From Comamonas sp. BIGb0152 (lineage in GTDB: Bacteria > Pseudomonadota > Gammaproteobacteria > Burkholderiales > Burkholderiaceae_C), in assembly GCF_024809975.1 (NCBI RefSeq), contig NZ_JANUDY010000006.1, forward strand, positions 62,001-126,000: a DNA stretch of 64,000 nt. The letters run 5' to 3'. The position numbers and the translations under genes were made by a program. The number at the start of each line of letters is the position of its first letter. Position 1 is the stretch's first letter. Below, piece by piece: positions 37,921-46,393 of this stretch. The notes under the pieces were generated by a model. The model worked only from the letters and a program-made list of their open reading frames with translations. It searched no databases and was not told the DNA's origin.

Positions 37921-38990
37921 GCGGCCACCCCGTCACCGGCGATCAGGCGCACATTGCGGTCGGACCAGTCGATACCCACCTGGCTGCCCACCTGGTGGGG
38001 CGCCTCGCCATCGTTGGCCGCCGTCACGGTGATGCTGCCCAGCGGGCATTCCACCGTGTAGAGCCAGAGGTTGCCCAGGAAGAAGCGCTCGCGCACGGTG
38101 CCCTGGGTGCGGCCGGCCGAGGTGGCTGACAGCTGGATTTTCTCGGGCCGCAGGCCCAGCAGCAAGCGCGTGCCGTGGCTGGCCGCTGCGGCTGGCACAT
38201 CCTGCACCGCCATCTGCACATCGCCCACATGGGCCAGCCATTGGTCGCCCTGGGCATGCACGGTGGCCTGCAGCAGGTTGGCCTTGCCGACGAAGGTGGA
38301 GATAAAGGCATTGTGCGGGTGCTCGTACACCGTGTGCGGCGTGTCCACCTGGGTGATACGGCCGGCCTCCATCACCACCACCCTGTCGCTGATCGACATG
38401 GCTTCGCTCTGGTCATGGGTGACCATGATGGTGGTCGTGCCCACCTTGCGCTGGATCTCGCGCAGCTCGAACTGCATCTCTTCGCGCAGTTTGGCATCCA
38501 GGTTGGACAGCGGCTCGTCGAGCAGCAGCACCGGCGGCTTGATGACCAGCGCCCGGGCCAGGGCCACGCGCTGGCGCTGGCCACCGGACAGCTCACGCGG
38601 GTAGCGGTCGGCGTAGGGGCCCAGGTGCACCAGGGCCAGCGCCTCGCTGGCACGCTCGCTGCGCTCGGGCTGCGCCACTTTGCGCATCTCCAGGCCAAAC
38701 TCCACGTTCTCGCGCACCGTCATGTGCGGAAACAGCGCATAGGTCTGGAACACGATGCCCAGCCCCCGCGCATTGGCCTTGGCGTGGGTGATGTCCTTGC
38801 CGTCCAGCTCAATGCGGCCATCGGTCACATCCACAAAGCCGGCAATCATCTGCAAGCTGGTGGTCTTGCCGCAGCCCGAGGGGCCGAGTAAGGAGACGAA
38901 CTCGCCCTTTTGCACTTCCAGGTTGAACTGGCTGACGACCCGGTTGGGGCCGTACTGTTTGGAGACGTTGTGGAGACGCAGAAAACTCAT
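37917..38990 (-). CDS. ABC transporter ATP-binding protein (PotA-like)
   Basis: The 357-residue ATPase has Walker A GPSGCGKTTSLQ (near 39), signature LSGGQRQRVALARAL (near 137), Walker B VLLLDEPLSNLD, and a C-terminal TOBE domain (about 280-350) as in PotA, FbpC and MalK. It heads the operon and faces the IclR gene. Of two close ATGs, the one at 38990 is favoured because AGGTG is nine bases upstream. It drives uptake of the compound bound by the operon's binding protein. Confidence 0.93.
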   Translation of the reverse strand: MSFLRLHNVSKQYGPNRVVSQFNLEVQKGEFVSLLGPSGCGKTTSLQMIAGFVDVTDGRIELDGKDITHAKANARGLGIVFQTYALFPHMTVRENVEFGLEMRKVAQPERSERASEALALVHLGPYADRYPRELSGGQRQRVALARALVIKPPVLLLDEPLSNLDAKLREEMQFELREIQRKVGTTTIMVTHDQSEAMSISDRVVVMEAGRITQVDTPHTVYEHPHNAFISTFVGKANLLQATVHAQGDQWLAHVGDVQMAVQDVPAAAASHGTRLLLGLRPEKIQLSATSAGRTQGTVRERFFLGNLWLYTVECPLGSITVTAANDGEAPHQVGSQVGIDWSDRNVRLIAGDGVAA

Positions 38991-39133
38991 GGAAATCACC
39001 TCGGTGGCACGTGGTTGCGGGGCCCGTCAGCCATGGCGCCGGGATGGGCGACACTTGCAACTATTTGTCTATTTTCGGAATGTGGTTTGAATCCATACAC
39101 GGTACAAACACTGATAATGGAAGATAAATTTGA

Positions 39134-39183
39134 TTTATTCCGGTAAATGGAATAAAAATCGAATTCAATGCAAATTTATTCCG
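39134..39183. promoter_or_regulatory. Candidate IclR operator
   Basis: TTTATTCC-N7-GGAATAAA (39134-39156) is a perfect 8-bp inverted repeat, followed by another TTTATTCCG half-site at 39175-39183, all within 57 bases of the IclR start and in the shared promoter gap. It would suit autoregulation plus control of the divergent transporter/oxidase operon. Confidence 0.6.
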
Positions 39184-39190
39184 CCAAGCT

Positions 39191-40036
39191 ATGACTACCG
39201 ACACCCCGGACGACGCCAGCCACCAGCGCGGCACCTTGCACCGCAGCTTTTTGGTAATGCGCGCGCTCGCTGCGCACCAGACCGAGGGCGTGCGCGTAAC
39301 CCACCTGGCCAAAGAGATCGGCCTGACCCAGGCCACTACGCACCGGCTGCTGCAGGGCCTGATCCAGGAAGGCATGGTGGAGCAGGACCAGGTGCACAAG
39401 CTCTACCGGCTGAGCCTGGATTTGTTCTCGCTGGCGGCCCAGGCCGGCGCGGTGAGCGATCTGCGCAGCCTGGCACGCCCGGTGCTGCTGCGCCTGTGCG
39501 CCAGCCTCAATGACACGGTGATCCTGATGGTGCGCTCGGGATTTGATGCGGTCTGTCTGGACCGTATCGAGGGCCAGTTCCCCATCCGCACCTTTACCGG
39601 CGATATCGGCGGGCGCGTTGCGCTGGGCGTGGGCCAGGGCTCGCTGGTGATTTTGGCCAACCTGCCCGAGGCCGAGCGCGAAGAAGTGCTGCGCTTTAAC
39701 CTGCCGCGCATGCAGCACTACAACGTCTATGACGAGGTGTACATGCGCACCGAAATCGACAAGGCCCACCGCCAGGGCTATACCGCCAAGAACTCCGGCC
39801 TGCTCGAAGGCATGGCCGGCCTGGCCGTGCCGGTGTTTGACCGCAGCGGACAGGTGGTCGCCGCCCTGTCGATCGGCACGCACACCGCGCGCCTGAGCGA
39901 TGAGCGCCTGCCCATCGTGCGCGACATGCTGCTGCGCGAGGCACGCGCGCTGAGCGCGCAGGTCAACCCCTTTGACCCGACCTTGCGCCACCCCATGCAT
40001 GCGCTCTCCACCGGGGACCGCACCCGCTCGATGTAA
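39191..40036 (+). CDS. IclR family transcriptional regulator
   Basis: The 281-residue regulator has an N-terminal winged helix (about 15-75, with THLAKEIGLTQATTHRLLQG) and a C-terminal IclR effector domain (about 90-270, GGRVALGVGQGSLVILANLP, GYTAKNSGLLEGMAGLAVPV). It diverges from the transport/oxidase operon and is followed by a dehydrogenase gene. It probably represses or activates that operon in response to the transported compound or its product. Start context is weak; the ATG is the first in frame. Confidence 0.9.
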   Translation: MTTDTPDDASHQRGTLHRSFLVMRALAAHQTEGVRVTHLAKEIGLTQATTHRLLQGLIQEGMVEQDQVHKLYRLSLDLFSLAAQAGAVSDLRSLARPVLLRLCASLNDTVILMVRSGFDAVCLDRIEGQFPIRTFTGDIGGRVALGVGQGSLVILANLPEAEREEVLRFNLPRMQHYNVYDEVYMRTEIDKAHRQGYTAKNSGLLEGMAGLAVPVFDRSGQVVAALSIGTHTARLSDERLPIVRDMLLREARALSAQVNPFDPTLRHPMHALSTGDRTRSM

Positions 40037-40089
40037 TCCGTTCGCCTTTCTTCCGCCTTCCCACCTTTCTAGCGCTACCGCCCCCCGCC

Positions 40090-41046
40090 ATGGCCTCCAG
40101 CACCCCTTTGCACCTCATCATCAAAAGCGGCGGCAGCGCTGCGATCCCGGAATGGACGGCTTTGTTTGCCGAGTTCGCACCCCATGTGGTCGTGCATGAC
40201 TGGCACACGCCGCCCGCAGACAGCAGCCTGGTGGACTTTGCGATGGTCTGGGAGCCCGACACGGGCGGGCTGGCGCGCTTTCCGCAGCTCAAGGCCATCT
40301 TCAGCTCGGCTGCAGGCGTGGACCATATCCTGGCCGACAGCCAGTTGCCCGCGCACACGCCCATCGTGCGTATGGTGACGGGCGAAACCCAGCAACGCAT
40401 GGCAGAGTTCTGCCTGATGGCCACCTTGATGCTGCAGAAAAACATACCCCGCGCCCTGGCCCAGCACCGCCAGCAGCAGTGGATCGAGTTCAACCCGCCG
40501 TTTGTGGCCAGCGAGCTGCGCGTGGGCATTCTGGGCCTGGGCACCTTGGGAGCCGCTGCCGCGCAGATGCTGCGCGCCGTGGGCTACAAGGTGCAGGGCT
40601 GGTCACAAACGCGCAAGCAGATCGACGGGGTGACCAGCTACTGCGGCCAGGCCGAGCTACCCACGTTTTTGCGCAGCAGCCAGGTGCTCATCTGCCTGTT
40701 GCCCGATACGCCGTCGACGCGGGGCATTCTGAATGCCGCACTGTTTGCCCAGCTGCCAGCCGGTGCCCAGCTGGTCAACGCCGGCCGGGGCAGCCAGCTG
40801 AACAGCACCGATCTGGTCGCAGCGCTGGACAGCGGGCAGCTGGGCGGCGCGCTCTTGGATGTGACCGAGCCCGAGCCCTTGCCGGCCGATTCGCCGCTGT
40901 GGACGCACCCGCGCGTCATCCTCACGCCCCACATCGCCGCCAGCGCCAGCCGCCGCGCCAAGGCACGCCAGGTGGCCCTGTCGATGGCGCAGTGGCAGGC
41001 CGGGCAGGCGCTGGACAACTGCTTTGACCGGGTGCGCGGCTACTGA
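40090..41046 (+). CDS. D-isomer 2-hydroxyacid dehydrogenase (glyoxylate/hydroxypyruvate reductase A type)
   Basis: The 318-residue enzyme has the NAD(P)-binding motif VGILGLGTLGAAAAQML near 147 and the catalytic set typical of GhrA: Arg in NAGRGSQLNSTDL, Glu in DVTEPEPLPADSPLW, and His in ILTPHIAASAS. It reduces glyoxylate, hydroxypyruvate or a related 2-oxoacid. Placed just after the IclR gene, it may reduce the oxoacid produced by the divergent amine oxidase. That link is inference. Confidence 0.88.
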   Translation: MASSTPLHLIIKSGGSAAIPEWTALFAEFAPHVVVHDWHTPPADSSLVDFAMVWEPDTGGLARFPQLKAIFSSAAGVDHILADSQLPAHTPIVRMVTGETQQRMAEFCLMATLMLQKNIPRALAQHRQQQWIEFNPPFVASELRVGILGLGTLGAAAAQMLRAVGYKVQGWSQTRKQIDGVTSYCGQAELPTFLRSSQVLICLLPDTPSTRGILNAALFAQLPAGAQLVNAGRGSQLNSTDLVAALDSGQLGGALLDVTEPEPLPADSPLWTHPRVILTPHIAASASRRAKARQVALSMAQWQAGQALDNCFDRVRGY

Positions 41047-41212
41047 TCCAAGCAGGTAAATGGGGACGGCCAAGCTGCCGAACGCCGGGCCGCTGCAAGG
41101 CCGCAGCCTGCGCCATATCCGAGTGTTTTGCGATGCCAAGCCCTTGGCCCCATCAGGGCCGCCCAATAGCCGCTAGGATGCGAGCCGCCCTCGTCTGCAT
41201 CCCCTCCTCTCC

Positions 41213-42151
41213 ATGTCCACCCCTTCTCTTGTGCCCAGCCAGCGCGCCACGCTGATTGGGCTTTCTGCCGTGCTCTGCTGGTCGGCCCTGGTGAGCCTGT
41301 TCCGCAGCGTTGCCGAGCACCTGGGCGCCATTGGCGGGGCTGCCTGCGTCTTCTCGCTCAGCGCCTTGCTGGTGACCTGGCGCTTTGGCCTGCCGCGCGC
41401 CGCGCAGCTCAAGGCCATGCACCCGGCCTATGTGCTGGGCTGCGGTCTGCTGTTTGTGCTCAATGAGATGGCCTTCTCGCTGTCCCTGGGCTGGGCCAGC
41501 CACCGGGGCCAGACCCTGGAGCTGGGCATGATCAACTACCTCTGGCCCAGCCTGACCCTGGTGATGGCCACGGTGCTGGGCCTGCAGCGCTTTCGCGCCG
41601 GCCTGGTGCCAGGGGTGCTGCTGTCGATGGCGGGCATTGTGCTGGTAGTCAAGGGCGACAACGCGCTGTCGCTGGCCAGCCTCTGGGCCAATGTGCAAAG
41701 CAACCCGCTGGCCTATGCGCTGGCCTTGTGCGCCGCCTGCCTTTGGCCTTGCTATTCGGTGGTCTCCAAGCGCTACACCCAGGGCGCCAATGCGCTGCCC
41801 GCCTTCCTCTGGGCCGTGGCCGCCGTGCTGTGGATCAAGTACGCACTCAGCCCCGAGCCGCCTTTGCATTTCTCAGCGCCGGCGTTGCTGCAGCTGGTAT
41901 TGCTCAGCAGCCTCACCGCCTTGGGCTACAGCTGCTGGGACCATGGCCTGCGCGCTGGCAACCTGACGGTGATGGCCGTGGGCTCGTACTTCACGCCCGT
42001 GCTGTCGGCACTGGTGGGCACGGTCTGGCTGCAGGTGCAGCCTTCGTGGAGCTTTTGGCAAGGGGTGCTGCTGGTCACGCTGGGATCCTTGGTCTGCTGG
42101 TGGTACACCCGTAGCCCCACCGTGGCCGATGGCAAAAAGCTGGCCGGATAA
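41213..42151 (+). CDS. DMT family exporter, YddG-like (first of a tandem pair)
   Basis: The 312-residue protein has ten predicted membrane helices in two EamA-type halves. It follows YddG, an exporter of aromatic amino acids, with ALVSLFRSVAEHLG near 24, NYLWPSLTLVMATVLGLQRF near 108, and CWDHGLRAGNLTVMAVGSYF near 240. Substrate is inferred. A second, closely similar copy lies at 42738-43658; between them are a 49-residue ORF and a dispersed repeat. The last 20 residues (PTVADGKKLAG) are unique to this copy. Confidence 0.88.
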   Translation: MSTPSLVPSQRATLIGLSAVLCWSALVSLFRSVAEHLGAIGGAACVFSLSALLVTWRFGLPRAAQLKAMHPAYVLGCGLLFVLNEMAFSLSLGWASHRGQTLELGMINYLWPSLTLVMATVLGLQRFRAGLVPGVLLSMAGIVLVVKGDNALSLASLWANVQSNPLAYALALCAACLWPCYSVVSKRYTQGANALPAFLWAVAAVLWIKYALSPEPPLHFSAPALLQLVLLSSLTALGYSCWDHGLRAGNLTVMAVGSYFTPVLSALVGTVWLQVQPSWSFWQGVLLVTLGSLVCWWYTRSPTVADGKKLAG

Positions 42152-42284
42152 AGGGGCAGCTGCCGCATGGATGCCGGTTTGGTATACACATGCAAACACC
42201 TAGGTAGCGCGCAGTGCCCCAAGCGGCCCGGCGCACTATAGTGGCTGGGTTGCCTTTCTCCATAGACTTCTCTGCGAACTGCCC

Positions 42285-42434
42285 ATGGACTATTCCCGCC
42301 CCAACCATATCCCCACCTCCGCTGAGCAAGAGGCCGACAAGCGCCTGGAGCTGCGCGGCTTGATCGCGTTTGCGGTACTCACCGTGGTGGCCACCATCGC
42401 CGCCGCCTTGGTGTTTGGCAGCCACATCGCCTAA
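42285..42434 (+). CDS. Small single-pass membrane protein resembling the TsdA anchor (49 aa)
   Basis: The frame encodes MDYSRPNHIPTSAEQEADK, a basic segment, and one transmembrane helix (LIAFAVLTVVATIAAALVFG), then stops. Its first 15 residues closely match the N terminus of the TsdA protein encoded at 31060 (MDYQRPNHVETPEEQ), with 10 of 15 identical, and the helix is in the same place. No cytochrome domain follows. It is a plausible small gene with a weak ribosome binding site. It could be a remnant of an anchor, or a common small-protein module. Function unknown. Confidence 0.6.
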   Translation: MDYSRPNHIPTSAEQEADKRLELRGLIAFAVLTVVATIAAALVFGSHIA

Positions 42435-42439
42435 GGACA

Positions 42440-42597
42440 CTCTGCAAAACTCCCTGCCGTGGTCTGAACGCGGGCTCGGGCGATCCGCTGCGTTGTCTTC
42501 CTTGTCAATAGCTACGGCTCGACTGCAAAAGACGCCTTGCGTCTCATCCCGTTCCGCGTCCATCCCGCTTGGCGAGGGTTATGCAGAGGATCCCTAA
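42440..42597. repeat. Dispersed intergenic repeat, long copy
   Basis: It begins CTCTGCAAAAC and ends GGGTTATGCAGAGGATCCCTA (ends quoted as short motifs at 42440-42450 and about 42577-42597). The two ends are inverted (CTCTGCAAAAC against CTCTGCATAAC). Flanks match the copy at 59650-59737, but this copy has about 60-70 extra internal bases. No coding capacity is evident. It looks like a miniature element. Confidence 0.7.
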
Positions 42598-42737
42598 GCG
42601 CCGGCCCGCTCGCTGAGCGCGGTCTAGGGCGGCACCCCGGCGCCTTCATGGGGTCACGCCAGGCTGGCAGCATCGCCAGCAGGGCTGCCGGTTTCTCGCT
42701 AGCATGCGGGGCGCGCCTACTGCCCCTGCCCTTTCCC

Positions 42738-43658
42738 ATGTCTTCTTCCCTGATGCCCCCCTCCCCCGTCCCTTCGCAACGGGCCACCTGGATTGGCCTG
42801 TCGGCCGTGCTGTGCTGGTCCACCTCGGTGGGCCTGTTCCGCAGCGTCGCCGAGCACCTGGGCCCCATTGGCGGGGCCGCTGCGGTGTTCACACTGGGGG
42901 CCTTGCTGGTAACTCTGCGCTTTGGCATGCCGCGCCTGGCCCAGCTGCGCGCCATGCACCCGGCCTACCTCTGGGGCTGCGGCCTGCTGTTTGTGCTCTA
43001 TGAGATAGCGCTGTCGCTGTCGCTGGGCTTTGCCAGCAACCGGGGCCAGACCCTGGAGCTGGGGATGATCAACTACCTCTGGCCCAGCCTGACGATTGTG
43101 CTGGCCACCGCCTTTGGGCTGCAGCGCTTTCGCGCAGGTCTGGTGCCCGGGGTGCTGCTGGCCATGGCCGGCATTGTGCTGGTGCTCAAGGGCGACAGCG
43201 CCCTGTCCATCGCCAGCCTCTGGGCCAATGTGCTGAGCAACCCGCTCGCCTATGGCCTGGCGTTCTCGGCCGCCTGGCTCTGGCCTTGCTATTCAGTCCT
43301 GGCCAAGCGCTATGCGCATGGTGCCAATGCGCTGCCGGCCTTTCTCTGGGCCGTGGGCGCGGTGCTCTGGGTCAAATACGCGCTCAGCGATGAGTCGGCC
43401 ATGCACTTTTCGCTGCCCGCGCTGCTGCAGCTGTGCATGCTCAGCGGGCTGACTGCTCTGGGCTACAGCTGCTGGGACCACGGCTTGCGCGCCGGCAACC
43501 TCACGGTGATGGCCGTGGGCTCCTACTTCACCCCCGTGCTGTCCGCGCTGGTGGGCACAGTCTGGCTGCAGGTCCAGCCATCGTGGAGCTTCTGGCAAGG
43601 GGTGGCGTTGGTAACGGCAGGATCGCTGATCTGCTGGTGGTGCACCCGGGGCAAATAG
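42738..43658 (+). CDS. DMT family exporter, YddG-like (second of a tandem pair)
   Basis: The 306-residue protein has two EamA halves, ten helices and the same landmarks as its neighbour: TSVGLFRSVAEHLGPIGG, NYLWPSLTIVLATAFGLQRF and CWDHGLRAGNLTVMAVGSYF. The two copies are nearly collinear, which points to a tandem duplication that includes the start region (VPSQRATWIGLSAVLCWS). Start ATG 42738 begins MSSSLMPPSPVPSQ. It probably exports aromatic amino acids or similar; divergence between copies could mean different substrates. Confidence 0.88.
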   Translation: MSSSLMPPSPVPSQRATWIGLSAVLCWSTSVGLFRSVAEHLGPIGGAAAVFTLGALLVTLRFGMPRLAQLRAMHPAYLWGCGLLFVLYEIALSLSLGFASNRGQTLELGMINYLWPSLTIVLATAFGLQRFRAGLVPGVLLAMAGIVLVLKGDSALSIASLWANVLSNPLAYGLAFSAAWLWPCYSVLAKRYAHGANALPAFLWAVGAVLWVKYALSDESAMHFSLPALLQLCMLSGLTALGYSCWDHGLRAGNLTVMAVGSYFTPVLSALVGTVWLQVQPSWSFWQGVALVTAGSLICWWCTRGK

Positions 43659-43675
43659 CCCCGCCTCCCGCCCGG

Positions 43676-44155
43676 TCAGCCTTTGCGGGCCGCCTCCAGC
43701 ACCGCAATATCAATCTTGGTCATCCCCATCATGGCCTCGAACACCCGTTTGGCCGCTGCGCGGTCGGGGTCGGACATGGCAGCGGTCAGCATGCGGGGCG
43801 TGATTTGCCACGATATGCCCCAGCGGTCCTTGCACCAGCCGCAAGCACTTTCCTGCCCGCCATGGCCGACGATGGCGTTCCACAGGCGATCGGTCTCTGC
43901 CTGGTCATCGGTGGCGATCTGGAAGGAAAAGGATTCGTTGTGCTGAAAATGGGGCCCGCCGTTGAGCCCAATGCAGGCGATGCCCGCCACAGTGAACTCC
44001 ACCACCAGCACATCGCCTTGCTTGCCATCGGGGTAGTCGCCCGGCGCGCGGTGCACGGCGCCCAGCTTGCTGTCGGGGAAGGTCTGGGCATAGAACTGCG
44101 CGGCATCGAGCGCATCACCCTGGTACCACAGGCATACGGTATTTTTCGCGGTCAT
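43676..44155 (-). CDS. VOC family protein (PhnB / 3-demethylubiquinone methyltransferase-like fold)
   Basis: This 159-residue protein of the vicinal-oxygen-chelate superfamily has the PhnB-type sequence pattern (VCLWYQGDALDAAQFYAQTF, SFSFQIATDDQAETDRLWNA, CGWCKDRWGISWQITPRML). Members bind small ligands or metals, but this subgroup is not enzymatically characterised despite its name. Its gene converges with the second YddG-like gene. Start is the ATG at 44155. Confidence 0.87.
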   Translation of the reverse strand: MTAKNTVCLWYQGDALDAAQFYAQTFPDSKLGAVHRAPGDYPDGKQGDVLVVEFTVAGIACIGLNGGPHFQHNESFSFQIATDDQAETDRLWNAIVGHGGQESACGWCKDRWGISWQITPRMLTAAMSDPDRAAAKRVFEAMMGMTKIDIAVLEAARKG

Positions 44156-44262
44156 CGTCGGTCTCCTGCTTGCACAGACGACTAGCCTAGCGCCTGACAG
44201 CGGGCCTGCGGGTAGGACAGCGCTGCACAGCGGTGCGCAGCCCCGCTGTTGGCGGACAGCCC

Positions 44263-44505
44263 TCAGCCGCCGCTGCGCCTTTTCTCGCGCAGCATGAACA
44301 GGTACAGGCCCTCGACCTTTTCACGTGCCCAGGGCGTTTTGCGCAAAAACCGCAGGCTGGAGTTGATGCTCGGATCCAGGCAAAAGCAACGCACCGGAAT
44401 GCGCTCGCCCAGCTCTTCCCAGCCAAAGTACGCGACCAGCTCGTTCAAGATGCCCTCCAAGGTCAGGCCATGGAGGGGGTTGTTGGGCTGTTCGGCAGTA
44501 CTCAT
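44263..44505 (-). CDS. VF530 family (DUF2132) protein
   Basis: A small 80-residue protein matches the VF530 pattern: [20 protein letters not shown], then [27 protein letters not shown]530 is a compact helical, probably double-stranded-DNA-binding protein of unknown role. An alternative ATG three codons upstream (44514) is possible. It lies between the VOC gene and recX on the same strand. Confidence 0.85.
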   Translation of the reverse strand: MSTAEQPNNPLHGLTLEGILNELVAYFGWEELGERIPVRCFCLDPSINSSLRFLRKTPWAREKVEGLYLFMLREKRRSGG

Positions 44506-44590
44506 GGGCGCCATTGTCGCCCAGCAGGGGCGCAGTGTGCGGGGCTGGGTCTTTGGCTCCTAGCAGCAGGCGGCAGGCACTTGTGGCCGG

Positions 44591-45040
44591 CTAATCCTCG
44601 TCCGCGCCGCGCAGCACTTTGCGCACGACATCGCCGCCAAAGCCGCGACCGGCCAGAAAACGCATCTGCTTGGCCCGCTCTAGTGGGCTCTCGGGCGGTG
44701 TGCCAAAGCGGCGCTGCCAGACCGCGCGGGCACGCTGCAGCTCGGTGCTGCGCAGGCGCTCGCGGGCATCGGCTACCAGTTCGGCATCCACCCCTTTGTG
44801 GCGCAATTCCTGCAGCACGCGGTTGGCACCGTAGCGGGCGGCCTTGGTGTGGAGCACGCTGTCCACAAAGCGCTCGGCGCTGATAAAGCCCTTGGCTTCC
44901 AGCTCATCGAGCACGGCAGGCAGGTCCTCGCCTTCTTCCACATGGGGGCCGAGCTTGGTCAGCAGCTCGGCGCGCGAATGCTCGCGCTGCGCCAAGTAGC
45001 GCAGCGCCCGGCCTTTGAGGGAGAGTTTGCTAAACGACAT
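44591..45040 (-). CDS. recX: Regulatory protein RecX
   Basis: RecX (149 residues) binds and modulates RecA filaments. The three-helix repeats are visible (LRYLAQREHSRAELLTKL, GFISAERFVDSVLHTKAAR, RYGANRVLQELRHKG). It is just downstream of recA, separated by 86 bases containing a stable hairpin, the classical arrangement in which some recA transcripts read through. Confidence 0.92.
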   Translation of the reverse strand: MSFSKLSLKGRALRYLAQREHSRAELLTKLGPHVEEGEDLPAVLDELEAKGFISAERFVDSVLHTKAARYGANRVLQELRHKGVDAELVADARERLRSTELQRARAVWQRRFGTPPESPLERAKQMRFLAGRGFGGDVVRKVLRGADED

Positions 45041-45061
45041 GGATCCAGATTGCTATAAAAC

Positions 45062-45104
45062 AAATAGCTGCTTGCGCACATCGTCTGTGCACAAGCAGCT
45101 ATTT
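45062..45104 (-). repeat. Long hairpin between recA and recX, likely attenuator
   Basis: AAATAGCTGCTTG (45062-45074) pairs perfectly with CAAGCAGCTATTT (45092-45104). After one mismatch five more pairs follow, with a 5-base loop. On the minus strand it is followed by TGTTTTAT, a weak T run. The stem belongs, in my recollection, to a hairpin type common between genes in Comamonadaceae. Confidence 0.8.
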
Positions 45105-45126
45105 CAGACCTCGCGCTTAAAGGCGA

Positions 45127-46203
45127 TCAGCCTTCCGTGCCGGTCGCGGCCGGGCCTTCCACCACACCGTCCTCGGCGGGGCGCAGGCTGATGTTCAGGC
45201 TCTCACGCACCTTGTTCTCGATCTCGATGGCGAGGTCCGGGTTCTCACGCAGGAACTCCCGCGAGTTGTCACGGCCCTGGCCGATCTTCTCGCCGTTGTA
45301 GGCATACCAGGCGCCGCTTTTCTCGATGATGCGGGCAGTGACGCCCATGTCCAGGATTTCGCCTTCACGCGAGATGCCTTCGCCAAACAGAATGTCGAAC
45401 TCGGCGGTCTTGAACGGGGGCGAGACCTTGTTCTTGACCACCTTGACCTTGGTCTCGTTGCCGATGGCCTCATCGCCGCGCTTGATGGTGCCGGTGCGGC
45501 GAATATCGAGGCGCACGGAGGCGTAGAACTTCAGCGCATTGCCGCCGGTGGTGGTTTCAGGGCTGCCGAACATCACGCCGATCTTCATGCGGATCTGGTT
45601 GATGAAGATGACCATGCAATTGGCCTTCTTGATCGTGGCGGTGAGCTTGCGCAGCGCCTGGCTCATCAGACGGGCCTGCAGGCCGGGCAGTTGGTCGCCC
45701 ATCTCGCCTTCGATTTCGGCCTTGGGGGTGAGGGCGGCCACCGAATCGATGACGATCAGGTCCACTGCGCCGGAGCGCACCAAGCTGTCGACGATTTCCA
45801 GCGCTTGCTCACCGGTATCGGGCTGGCTGATCAGGATATCGCCCAGGTTCACGCCCAGCTTTTGGGCATAGCTGGTGTCCAGCGCATGTTCCGCATCGAT
45901 GAAGGCGCAGGTGCCGCCGAGCTTTTGCATCTCGGCAATCACCTGCAGGGTCAAGGTGGTCTTGCCCGAGGATTCAGGGCCGTAGATCTCGATGACCCGG
46001 CCGCGTGGCAAGCCGCCCACGCCCAGCGCAATGTCCAAGCCCAGCGAGCCGGTCGACACCACCTGGATGTCCGAGATCGCTTCGCCTTCGCCAAGCTTCA
46101 TGATGGTGCCCTTGCCGAACTGCTTTTCGATCTGGGCCAGTGCGGCGGCCAGGGCCTTGGCTTTTTCGCTGTTGGATTCGGGCTTGGTGGCGGTGGCGTT
46201 CAT
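45127..46203 (-). CDS. recA: Recombinase A
   Basis: RecA (358 residues) forms filaments on single-stranded DNA, promotes strand exchange and triggers LexA self-cleavage. Walker [14 protein letters not shown] (near 75), Walker [11 protein letters not shown], loop L1/L2 segments, and the acidic C-terminal tail are intact. ATG 46203 has AGGAG seven bases upstream; a longer in-frame extension to 46251 would cover the LexA box region and is rejected. A LexA box upstream indicates SOS control. Confidence 0.98.
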   Translation of the reverse strand: MNATATKPESNSEKAKALAAALAQIEKQFGKGTIMKLGEGEAISDIQVVSTGSLGLDIALGVGGLPRGRVIEIYGPESSGKTTLTLQVIAEMQKLGGTCAFIDAEHALDTSYAQKLGVNLGDILISQPDTGEQALEIVDSLVRSGAVDLIVIDSVAALTPKAEIEGEMGDQLPGLQARLMSQALRKLTATIKKANCMVIFINQIRMKIGVMFGSPETTTGGNALKFYASVRLDIRRTGTIKRGDEAIGNETKVKVVKNKVSPPFKTAEFDILFGEGISREGEILDMGVTARIIEKSGAWYAYNGEKIGQGRDNSREFLRENPDLAIEIENKVRESLNISLRPAEDGVVEGPAATGTEG

Positions 46204-46251
46204 GGATTTCTCCTTGCGTTTAATGGTCATGTCTTCGATCTGGAGATCCAA

Positions 46252-46267
46252 CTGTTTGCATATACAG
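46252..46267 (-). promoter_or_regulatory. LexA (SOS) box of recA
   Basis: On the minus strand CTGTATATGCAAACAG fits CTG-N10-CAG with the AT-rich core of LexA operators. It ends 48 bases before the recA ATG. Confidence 0.88.
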
Positions 46268-46393
46268 CCTGGATGCTTGAACAGTAGTTTATGGGATGGG
46301 TATATTTTATAGAAGCATTTTTTTAGTCAGTTTACTTGACTATATGCACAATAGCGACTCTGCACTTTTTCAGCTGCCGGAGCCCCTCTGACC

